From the NCBI GenBank assembly GCA_030453055.1, contig JAKDLC010000126.1:1-6352 (forward strand): a stretch of 6,352 nt of DNA, written 5' to 3'. The notes beneath the pieces were generated by a model, which ran no database searches, was not told the origin of the DNA, and was given only the letters and a program-made list of their open reading frames with translations. This document shows, in pieces, positions 1 through 5,096 of the stretch. The DNA is from Nitrosospira sp. (GTDB taxonomy: Bacteria; Pseudomonadota; Gammaproteobacteria; Burkholderiales; Nitrosomonadaceae). The number at the start of each line of letters is the position of its first letter. Within the stretch, counting starts at the first letter, position 1. A program made the translations under genes and the position numbers.

Positions 1-2
1 TC

Positions 3-935
3 TTTAACCTCTGTCCGTCGGAAGCGATGCGCCAGAAACTCAACCGGATGGAATTACTGATCGAGAATTGGCATGCGCTCATGCCGCTCAAGGAGCAGGA
101 CCGGTCAGTGATCAAGAAAGGCAAAGAGAGCGACGAGGCATTTACGCGGCGTGTGCTGGGCAAACTGGCTGCCTGCCGGGATCTGGTGATCATCAATGAT
201 GAGGCGCACCATGCCTATCGCAAACCTGCCGAGATCAAAATCAGCAAAAAGGACGCTGAAGCGTGGGGAGTGGATCTTGAGGAAGCAACGCGCTGGATCG
301 AGGGGCTGGACCGTATTCACAAGATGCGCCGCATTCAACGCTGTTTCGACCTGTCGGCGACGCCGTTCGCGCCGACCGGCAAAACCAATACCGAAGCGGG
401 ACTATTCGATTGGGTCGTGTCTGATTTCGGCCTGAACGATGCCATTGAAGGCGGCCTGGTGAAGACGCCGCGCGTGGTGATCCGCGACGACGCGCTGCCG
501 AACACCAAGGATTACCGCTCCAGGCTGTACCATATTTTTCGGGAAGCCGACGTGGCGGACGACCTGAAGCGCAAGGCCGAGCCGCATGAAGCGCTGCCGA
601 AGTTGGTGCAGGACGCCTACACTTTGCTGGGTGCGGACTGGCGCGCGGCCTTGAAGCAATGCGGGAAGCGGGACACACTTCACCACCCGTTATGCTCACG
701 GTATGCAATCGAACCGAGACGGCGGCGCGCATCGAGCATTATTTCCGCAAGGGAGATGCCCACTTGTCGGAATTGCACGCCCCGGCACGCACGCTGCGGG
801 TGGATTCGAAGGTGCTGGAAAAAGCCGAGGTGGGAGAATCCGCCACTACCGACCGCGACTACGAAGCCGCGCTGCGGCAGATCGTGGAATCCGCCGGTAT
901 TCCGGAAACGCGCAAGGCGGCATTGCGCGAAATGA
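3..935 (+). CDS. Upstream reading frame of the res gene (helicase domain 1 with DEAH box)
   Basis: This is the first of the two frames of the broken res gene. Only about 3-660 is genuine protein sequence: it holds VIINDEAHHAYR (motif II, DEAH at 198-209) and FDLSATPFAPTG (motif III, SAT at 354-362), followed by the segment linking to the second helicase domain. After about codon 212 from the ATG at 27 the translation becomes Arg/Pro/Cys-rich (ending RKRARRHCAK) and resembles no helicase, which marks the point where the frame is lost. The ATG at 27 is internal: codons before it (FNLCPSEA) fit the protein and no ribosome binding site precedes it. If the frameshift is real, the product would carry helicase domain 1 plus about 90 residues of junk, without motifs IV-VI or the nuclease. 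Confidence 0.6.
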   Translation, partial: FNLCPSEAMRQKLNRMELLIENWHALMPLKEQDRSVIKKGKESDEAFTRRVLGKLAACRDLVIINDEAHHAYRKPAEIKISKKDAEAWGVDLEEATRWIEGLDRIHKMRRIQRCFDLSATPFAPTGKTNTEAGLFDWVVSDFGLNDAIEGGLVKTPRVVIRDDALPNTKDYRSRLYHIFREADVADDLKRKAEPHEALPKLVQDAYTLLGADWRAALKQCGKRDTLHHPLCSRYAIEPRRRRASSIISAREMPTCRNCTPRHARCGWIRRCWKKPRWENPPLPTATTKPRCGRSWNPPVFRKRARRHCAK

Positions 936-2197
936 AAAAGGAAGAGCTGCTGCGCGCAATCGTGGATAACGTTGGCAAACGCGGAACGGCCGGGCAGGAT
1001 TTGCAGAACGTGATTTCGGTGGCGATGCTGTCCGAAGGCTGGGATGCCAAGAACGTGACGCATATCATGGGGCTGCGTGCCTTTACCAGCCAGTTATTGT
1101 GCGAGCAGGTGATCGGACGCGGTTTGCGCCGGGTGTCCTACGATACGGACGAGAACGGACTTTTCCTGCCGGAGTATGTGAATATATTCGGGGTGCCGCT
1201 GTCGATCTTCCAAAGTGTGGAAGAAGGCGGAGATGCTCCGCCGCCGCCAAGAGCCAGTACCCAAATCGAGTCGCTGCATGAGCGCAATACGCTGGAAATA
1301 CGCTGGCCCAATGTGTTGCGCGTGGATGCGATCGTACGCCCGCTGCTGACCATCGATTGGGACCAAGTTGAACCGCTTACGCTCGACCCGGCACAGACGC
1401 CCATCAGCGCGGAAATTGCGCCCGCTCTGAACGGCGCGACGGACTGGAACAAGATTCATGAGATCGATCTGGAGAAAATGCCCGAAGACTTCCGCCTGCA
1501 ACGGTTGACCTTCAAGGCGGCGCGCAAAGCATTCGAGGAATTGCGCGGCAGATTTAAAGGCAACCCCGATTTTCTGGTGGTGCAGATGATCCGGCTGGTG
1601 GAGCGGTTCTTTGCTTCCGGCAAGCTGGTGATTCCGTCGTTGTTCCATCAGGAGCCGCTTCGCAAGCGCATCCTTTTTTCATTGCACGCCGATCAGATTG
1701 TTCAGCACCTGCTGCGTCACGTGGATGAGAAAAACACCGAGCGTATGGAGCCGGTATTCGATGAAGAATCGCCTATCGGATCGACGCGTTACATGCGTGC
1801 CTGGTATACCACCAGGCCATGCCATGCAACCGGAAAATCGCAAATCAGCCACATGATTGCGGATAGTGCATGGGAGCAGTATGCGGCAAATTTTCTGGAG
1901 AAAAACGCGAACGTTATTGCTTATGCGAAGAATGACCACCTGGGCTTTCAGGTTTATTACCTATGGAATGGTGCGCGGCGGCGTTTTGTGCCGGATTTTT
2001 TGATCAGGCTGAGTACCGGCAAAACATTGGTGCTGGAAATCAAAGGCGAGGATTCCGCGCAGAATCGCGCAAAGCGCTCGGCGCTGGATATGTGGGTGAA
2101 GGCGATTAACGCTAAAGGGGGGTTTGGCGTTTGGGCATCGGACGTCGTATTCCAACCGGCGCAGATCCACGACGTGATAAATCAGTGGAGCCGGTAA
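659..2197 (+). CDS. Downstream reading frame of the res gene (helicase domain 2 and PD-(D/E)xK nuclease)
   Basis: This is the second frame of the broken res gene, 512 codons if started at the ATG at 659. Residues 12-25 (VMLTVCNRTETAAR) look like the start of helicase domain 2. Residues about 120-160 carry ISVAMLSEGWDAKNVTHI (motif V) and QVIGRGLRR (motif VI). The C-terminal part has VPDFL (Asp446) and LEIKG (Glu460, Lys462), the spacing expected for a PD-(D/E)xK nuclease core, followed by a helix-rich end. The ATG at 659 lies exactly at the frame break and has only a weak upstream purine stretch (TTGAAG), so it is probably a Met created by the lost base and not a start. If it were used, the product would lack the ATP-binding domain and should not work as a restriction enzyme by itself. 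Confidence 0.7.
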   Translation: MREAGHTSPPVMLTVCNRTETAARIEHYFRKGDAHLSELHAPARTLRVDSKVLEKAEVGESATTDRDYEAALRQIVESAGIPETRKAALREMKKEELLRAIVDNVGKRGTAGQDLQNVISVAMLSEGWDAKNVTHIMGLRAFTSQLLCEQVIGRGLRRVSYDTDENGLFLPEYVNIFGVPLSIFQSVEEGGDAPPPPRASTQIESLHERNTLEIRWPNVLRVDAIVRPLLTIDWDQVEPLTLDPAQTPISAEIAPALNGATDWNKIHEIDLEKMPEDFRLQRLTFKAARKAFEELRGRFKGNPDFLVVQMIRLVERFFASGKLVIPSLFHQEPLRKRILFSLHADQIVQHLLRHVDEKNTERMEPVFDEESPIGSTRYMRAWYTTRPCHATGKSQISHMIADSAWEQYAANFLEKNANVIAYAKNDHLGFQVYYLWNGARRRFVPDFLIRLSTGKTLVLEIKGEDSAQNRAKRSALDMWVKAINAKGGFGVWASDVVFQPAQIHDVINQWSR

Positions 2198-2356
2198 GCC
2201 CTCGTCTTATGCGCTGATTCGTCCCTCCTCAAATGGATGGTTGGAACGACAGATTATGGCTGCTAATCCTAATGTGTCCGGCATGGGCAAGGCTGGTTAC
2301 CTGAGAATTCTTAATAAATTAGAAATTAGAACCAACAGACTTTCAACCTTTCGTTT
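2198..2356. other. Convergent intergenic gap between res and brnA
   Basis: The two flanking genes point at each other across 159 bases. The base composition drops toward AT within this gap (2300-2350). I see no hairpin followed by a T-run on either strand, so no intrinsic terminator can be placed here. Confidence 0.5.
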
Positions 2357-2557
2357 TCAATTCATCCCCTCAATCAACGCTATATCTTTACGCAGCAAAT
2401 CATTGACAATTTCATTAACCGCAACGCCTTTAGCTTTGGCCTTGATCGAGAGGTAATCCAGAATGTCCGCATCAAGATACATTGGCAGATTTAATTGGGC
2501 CTCAGATTGATAGAATTTGCCGCGCGTACCTTTGGAAAAATCATATTCTTCTTTCAT
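2357..2557 (-). CDS. brnA: BrnA-type antitoxin (CopG/ribbon-helix-helix-like)
   Basis: BrnA antitoxins bind and neutralise the BrnT ribonuclease toxin and, as a complex, repress their own promoter (established for the Brucella pair). The 66-residue product begins MKEEYDFSKGTRGKF, the typical BrnA opening. It continues with LNLPMYLDADILDYLSIKAK, a strand followed by a helix as in ribbon-helix-helix DNA-binding domains, then VNEIVNDLLRKDIALIEGMN. The start at 2557 is preferred over the ATG two codons earlier (2563) because GAGGA (2564-2568) abuts the earlier ATG with no spacer but sits 6 nt before the later one. With brnT's frame restored, its stop overlaps this ATG as TGATG, the usual tight toxin-antitoxin coupling. 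Lower GC than the flanking res gene suggests horizontal acquisition. The antitoxin frame is intact. Confidence 0.88.
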   Translation of the reverse strand: MKEEYDFSKGTRGKFYQSEAQLNLPMYLDADILDYLSIKAKAKGVAVNEIVNDLLRKDIALIEGMN

Positions 2558-2849
2558 CAGCATTCCTCATATTGCCGTTGCTCGTGGATAGTGGCCTTTC
2601 GGCAGAGATAACACGGATGGTGGCACTGTCTTCATGCTCCTCAAAGGTGTGTACCACCACTAACAAAAACCCATCGTTTGTTGTTTTACCGAGTGTCACC
2701 CAACATTCCTCGGTCTCACTGTGCTCGCTATCGAAAATTACCATCTGTAACGGATCAAGAAAAATCTCGGCAGCGCGCTCGAAGCTGACACCATGCTTAT
2801 TAATATTGATTTTAGCCTTATTGAGATCCCACTCGAAATTATACTGCAT
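2541..2849 (-). CDS. brnT: BrnT-type ribonuclease toxin, probably frameshifted near its C-terminus
   Basis: BrnT toxins are small RelE-like ribonucleases that halt translation and are held in check by BrnA. The 102-codon frame opens MQYNFEWDLNKAKININKHG and continues VSFERAAEIFLDP, ...DSEHSETEECWVTLG, LLVVVHTFEE and IRVISAER, all typical BrnT blocks. AGGGAG (2855-2860) lies 5 nt before the ATG. After residue 85 the ending (PLSTSNGNMRNADERRI) does not fit the family. The neighbouring frame over the same bases reads ATIHEQRQYEEC then TGA (2557-2559), which matches the usual ISAxRAT..E.RQYE ending. One base, most likely a G in AGGCC at 2592-2597, is therefore missing. Restored, the protein is about 97 residues, occupies 2557-2849 and overlaps brnA by one base. 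As written it also overlaps the first codons of brnA. Activity of the altered form is doubtful. Confidence 0.85.
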   Translation of the reverse strand: MQYNFEWDLNKAKININKHGVSFERAAEIFLDPLQMVIFDSEHSETEECWVTLGKTTNDGFLLVVVHTFEEHEDSATIRVISAERPLSTSNGNMRNADERRI

Positions 2850-2885
2850 CCTATCTCCCTTATGGATTCAAGCACAATCATCTAT

Positions 2886-2899
2886 CGAGTAAAAACTCG
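2886..2899. promoter_or_regulatory. Inverted repeat upstream of brnT, candidate BrnT-BrnA operator
   Basis: CGAGT-AAAA-ACTCG is a perfect 5-bp inverted repeat with a 4-base centre, 37 bases before the brnT start codon. On the minus strand a weak -35-like TAGACA lies just upstream, with a -10-like GATAGA about 17 nt further, so the palindrome falls within the would-be promoter spacer. BrnA is known to repress its own operon. Assigning this palindrome as its site is inference from position only. Confidence 0.35.
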
Positions 2900-3219
2900 T
2901 AATTGTCTATCATAGAAAATTTCCATGAAACGGAGATATATGGCGGAGCTCTGCGTAGGCGTAAAGGTCGAACCATGAGCGAAGTGCAGCGTGACAAGAA
3001 ATTATGTCAAGACTTTAACCTTTAAAGTGGAAATAGGAAGAGTTGCTGCCGTGAATACTTGTGATCTCTGAAATAACTGATTTGCGCTTGTCCGTCTTAC
3101 ACGTCAGGACGCTCGTGGACGCTTCCTGCTCTGCCGCCGCCTGGACGCCACGCCACATCTACCGAAACTTGTCCGCCGCCGGGAAATACGAACGTTTTTT
3201 CATCCACACCTTGTAGGCG
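2900..3219. other. Intergenic stretch without a supportable gene
   Basis: This stretch lies between the brnT promoter region and the end of the YbhB-family gene. Only short ORFs are present, such as MAELCVGVKVEP (2940-2978, +) and a 47-codon minus-strand frame at 3015-3158, none with a convincing ribosome binding site. A short inverted repeat TGACA-N8-TGTCA sits at 2992-3009. The part from about 3100 to 3219 is GC-rich with coding-like composition on the minus strand in more than one frame and may be the remnant of an old gene, while 2880-3050 is AT-rich. I see no clear terminator for the YbhB-family gene. Confidence 0.4.
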
Positions 3220-3696
3220 TTATTGGCGCTTCTGATACAACCCGATCAGTTCGGAATAGGCAAGCACATGGCCTTCCATCGCTTTCTCCAGCTTTGCCTT
3301 GGTGGGCTGCTTCAAATCCGGCAACACGGTATCCAACGCGTAGAGCTTGTGAAAATAGCGATGTCTGCCCACCGGCGGGCACGGCCCGCCATAGCCGGTA
3401 TGCTGCCAGTCATTCAGCCCTTCCAGAGTTCCTGCCGGGAGAGCTGTCGCTGCAATTGCCTCGGTCAGCCCGGCTGTATTGGCTGGAATGTTGTACAAGA
3501 CCCAGTGCACCCACGTTCTCGTCGGCGCAGCGGGATCAGGCGCATCCGGGTCGTCCACGATCAAAACCAGGCTTTTCGTACCCTCGGGTACGTCTTCCCA
3601 GAACAGCTCCGGCGAGGTATCGTGGCCCTCGCAGGTGTGGCGAGCGGGAATGACGCCATTGTGGGGAAAGGATGACGACGTGATAGTCATGGGCAT
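3220..3696 (-). CDS. YbhB/YbcL family Raf kinase inhibitor-like protein (PEBP family)
   Basis: Bacterial members of the phosphatidylethanolamine-binding protein family have a compact beta fold with an anion-binding pocket; their cellular role is largely unknown. From the ATG at 3696 the product has 158 residues, the same as E. coli YbhB by memory. Family blocks are ITSSSFPHNGVIPARHTCEG (5-24), VDDPDAP (47-53), TWVHWVLYNIP (61-71) and GYGGPCPPVGRHRYFHKLYA (101-120), with the pocket residues Asp, His and the GPCPP-HRY stretch present. This start has AAGGAG (3706-3711) 9 nt upstream. The frame is also open upstream to at least 3846 and there reads like a signal peptide (RWARAAILLGITVNFLLAE), so a longer exported form like YbcL is possible, starting at ATT 3846 or TTG 3801. 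It follows the CBS gene on the same strand and is probably co-transcribed with it. Confidence 0.9.
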   Translation of the reverse strand: MPMTITSSSFPHNGVIPARHTCEGHDTSPELFWEDVPEGTKSLVLIVDDPDAPDPAAPTRTWVHWVLYNIPANTAGLTEAIAATALPAGTLEGLNDWQHTGYGGPCPPVGRHRYFHKLYALDTVLPDLKQPTKAKLEKAMEGHVLAYSELIGLYQKRQ

Positions 3697-3846
3697 AATG
3701 GCTTTCTCCTTTTTCTCTGTTTTTTCCGTCTGGCTCGCAAGAGAGCCTGCTCCGGCCGCGCCAGTCGTTTCAGCCAACAGGAAGTTGACGGTAATTCCCA
3801 ACAGGATCGCGGCTCGCGCCCACCGGGAGAAATGCGGCGTATTAAT
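3697..3846 (-). other. Possible N-terminal signal-peptide extension of the YbhB-family protein, ATT start
   Basis: In frame with the YbhB-family gene, the 50 codons before its ATG are open. They read a basic n-region (NTPHFSRWAR), a hydrophobic core (AAILLGITVNFLLA) and a small-residue stretch (GAAGAGSLA) suited to signal peptidase cleavage, then a Lys/Glu-rich linker. No ATG or GTG is available at the beginning. An ATT at 3846-3844 follows AAGGAG (3852-3857) by 5 nt and overlaps the CBS gene's TAA stop. AUU is a rare but documented start, as in infC. Codon composition looks coding. Whether this is translated is inference. Confidence 0.4.
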
Positions 3847-4291
3847 GACGGCTCCTTGTTTCTTTCTTTTGCTGAACCGTTACCAGCTTGGCAATGGCGA
3901 GCAACTCTTCCGACAGCAATTCCAACAAGTCATCCAGCGCAAGAATACCCGCCAGCGCACCCTGTTCATCGACAACCGGTACTCGCCTTACCGCCTTGCT
4001 GCGCATAGTCTGGATCGTCTCGAAGATACCCGCGTTTTCTTTCACCGTGACCAGCCCTGACACCATGATATCGCCCACTGTGATAACCGTCTGATCAAGC
4101 CCGGTAGCCATGATTTCCACGACGAGATCGCGGTCGGTGACAATCCCTACGGGAACCCGGACATCACCGCGCTCTTCCACCACCAGTACATCGCCAACAT
4201 GATGCTGGCGCATGAGTTTGGCCGCATCCAGAATGGTCGCGTCACGCTGCAGAATAATGACATCGCGGTTACAAATTTCGCCGACAGCCAT
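3842..4291 (-). CDS. Two-CBS-domain protein
   Basis: Stand-alone paired CBS domains usually form dimeric modules that sense adenine nucleotides; the target of this one cannot be read from the sequence. The 149-residue product carries CBS 1 at about residues 7-62 (VIILQRDATILDAAKLMRQH, then PVGIVTDRDLV) and CBS 2 at about 73-127 (GDIMVSGLVTVKENAGIFET, MRSKAVRRVPVVDEQGALAG, ALDDLLELL). The motif GIVTDRDL, with the Thr-Asp pair that often contacts ribose, is clear in the first repeat; the second has GILALDDL in its place. GGGAGG (4296-4301) lies 4 nt before the ATG. A basic tail (KKETRSRH) follows the second domain. No extra catalytic or membrane part is present. The stop overlaps the possible ATT start of the next gene, so translational coupling with the YbhB-family gene is plausible. 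Confidence 0.93.
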   Translation of the reverse strand: MAVGEICNRDVIILQRDATILDAAKLMRQHHVGDVLVVEERGDVRVPVGIVTDRDLVVEIMATGLDQTVITVGDIMVSGLVTVKENAGIFETIQTMRSKAVRRVPVVDEQGALAGILALDDLLELLSEELLAIAKLVTVQQKKETRSRH

Positions 4292-4362
4292 AATGCCTCC
4301 CTTCTGGATTACGTTTCATAAGAGTGCCGGAAATCGATCTCTTTCGGCCATTCCGTTGATTA

Positions 4363-4467
4363 TCAACGCGTCCAGTCTACGCTCAGGTCATCATGCACGC
4401 GCTCCTCAAACAAGCTGTCACGACGGGAAATCGGGTGAAAGCCGGCAGCCTTGCTTTGTGTGTCCAT
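4363..4467 (-). CDS. Small unrecognised protein, 34 residues
   Basis: This is a short frame starting MDTQSKAAGFHPISRRDSLF and ending DDLSVDWTR before tandem stops TGA and TAA (4360-4365). I do not recognise it. Support comes from GGGAGG (4474-4479) 6 nt before the ATG, an ideal ribosome binding site, from GC-rich third codon positions, and from its place in a same-strand row between the DUF2934-like gene and the CBS gene. The composition is hydrophilic with many charged residues (SRRDSLFEERVHDD). No signal peptide, membrane segment or Cys pair is visible. It could be a small soluble protein. The alternative is a chance frame in the leader of the CBS gene, whose ATG lies 71 bases downstream of the stop. 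Confidence 0.5.
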   Translation of the reverse strand: MDTQSKAAGFHPISRRDSLFEERVHDDLSVDWTR

Positions 4468-4580
4468 GGCGGACCTCCCATGACGAGAAATATAACCTTC
4501 CGTTTGCAGTAGGCGGACATCCGGGGTAAGTGATAAAATTACTCAACACCGCATTTCCACTCGGTCACGAAGACTTGCGG

Positions 4581-4889
4581 TCAGTCGCCTTCGCTATATG
4601 GCGCCCCAGGCGCCCCAGGCGCCTCATCCGCCCCAGGTGCCTCATCCACTTCCATCCTGGCCTCCGGCCAATCGTGCGCTTCATCAAAACCGCCGAAACC
4701 GCGCTGTTCAGTTTGGTAATAAGCCGCAGTGGAAATCTTTTGATAATGATTTTTTTGTTCGCGCACGTCATGCTCCGCTGGCTGAGGCGCTTCCGCTTCA
4801 TTGACGAGCCCGGCATCAGTTTTTTCGGCTGTTACGCCAGGTTTTCTTTCACGCCCAAGGCCTGTTCTGATATCTGATTTGTTCGACAA
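4581..4889 (-). CDS. DUF2934-like small protein with Ala-Pro-Gly tail
   Basis: From a TTG at 4889 the product is 102 residues, MSNKSDIRTGLGRERKPGVT onward. Residues about 47-85 (NHYQKISTAAYYQTEQRGFG, then DEAHDWPEARMEVDEA) match the DUF2934 pattern of a short helix with AAYY..EQRGF followed by a DW..A motif; the function of this domain is unknown. The last 20 residues are DEAPGADEAPGAPGAPYSEG D-like low complexity, encoded by 9-bp DNA repeats. TTG is chosen because AAAGG (4897-4901) lies 7 nt upstream and because the residues before it, reachable from a GTG at 4979, look non-coding (QTQRRWKRFLHSPHPIFQ). Several other frames are open here on both strands, including one of 115 codons on the plus strand, but only this one shows a family pattern. 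Confidence 0.7.
   Translation of the reverse strand: MSNKSDIRTGLGRERKPGVTAEKTDAGLVNEAEAPQPAEHDVREQKNHYQKISTAAYYQTEQRGFGGFDEAHDWPEARMEVDEAPGADEAPGAPGAPYSEGD
4601..4645. repeat. Five 9-bp tandem units inside the DUF2934-like gene
   Basis: Units read GCGCCCCAG, GCGCCCCAG, GCGCCTCAT, CCGCCCCAG and GTGCCTCAT on the plus strand. They can also be grouped as an 18-bp unit present twice plus two 9-bp units. On the minus strand they encode the DEAPGADEAPGAPGAP tail. Such short tandem arrays are prone to copy-number change in steps of three codons, which keeps the frame. Confidence 0.8.
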
Positions 4890-4979
4890 AATATGACCTT
4901 TCAAATATTGGAATATGGGGTGAGGGCTATGCAGAAAGCGCTTCCATCGTCGCTGTGTTTGATCGTTAACTGCACACAC

Positions 4980-5096
4980 TTATCCTAACGGCGAAAACCA
5001 TTCGATTATTAGCTGTTCTTTGCAATATCCTCTGTGCGCTTCCTAACATTAGCCCTCGATTGTGTGAACGGAATAGGCATACTGGGCTCTCGCAGC
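4980..5096. other. Intergenic gap between the Kazal gene and the DUF2934-like gene
   Basis: Taken with the 5' untranslated part of the DUF2934-like gene, about 207 bases separate the two coding regions. I find no convincing intrinsic terminator after the Kazal gene (only a 4-bp GGCT/AGCC stem at the stop) and no clear sigma-70 promoter for the downstream gene. Confidence 0.4.

Larger units (their letters stand above)
3..2197 (+). pseudogene. res: Type III-like restriction endonuclease (Res) subunit, 5'-truncated by window, frameshifted
   Basis: Res subunits of type III restriction systems use ATP to drive DNA translocation and then cleave through a C-terminal nuclease, working with a Mod methyltransferase that is not in this window. 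The frame is open from base 3 with no start, so the gene continues to the left; motif I (Walker A) is not seen and must lie there. The visible part spans about 730 codons, against roughly 950-1000 for the family (from memory). Motif order is DEAH box (198-209), SAT motif (354-362), helicase domain 2 with IGRGLRR (1112-1132), and nuclease PD...ExK (1991-2044). The frame changes between about 657 and 664. Reading ...AALKQ in the first frame and REAGHTSPPV in the second joins smoothly if one G is restored (CAATGCGGG to CAATGGCGGG). This is either a true one-base deletion or an assembly error. The family call is firm; pseudogene status is not. Confidence 0.85.

Noticed and set aside
655..666. Programmed ribosomal frameshift in res
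   Set aside because: No slippery heptamer or following stem is visible at the junction, and Res proteins are not known to need one.
241..732. Minus-strand open frame opposite the res gene
   Set aside because: Arg/Pro/Ser-rich translation without family pattern, antisense to clear helicase motifs; a by-product of GC-rich codons.
1094..1648. Minus-strand frame of 184 codons opposite the res gene
   Set aside because: Lies opposite motif VI and following helicase sequence; no ribosome binding site pattern or recognisable domain.
2241..2456. Plus-strand frame of 71 codons beginning MERQIMAANPNVSGMGKAGY
   Set aside because: It runs antisense into brnA and has no ribosome binding site; its first part looks protein-like but is too short to support.
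2482..2892. Plus-strand frame of 136 codons over brnTA
   Set aside because: Antisense to clear BrnT and BrnA sequence; Ser/Leu-rich shadow.
3015..3158. 47-codon minus-strand ORF starting MWRGVQAAAEQEA
   Set aside because: No ribosome binding site before its ATG and no recognised family; kept only as a possible remnant.
3223..3675. Plus-strand frames over the YbhB-family gene
   Set aside because: Antisense to a well-conserved PEBP domain with all signature motifs.
4530..4877. Plus-strand frame of 115 codons opposite the DUF2934-like gene
   Set aside because: Phe/Arg/Leu-rich translation without a ribosome binding site; the minus strand carries a family pattern.
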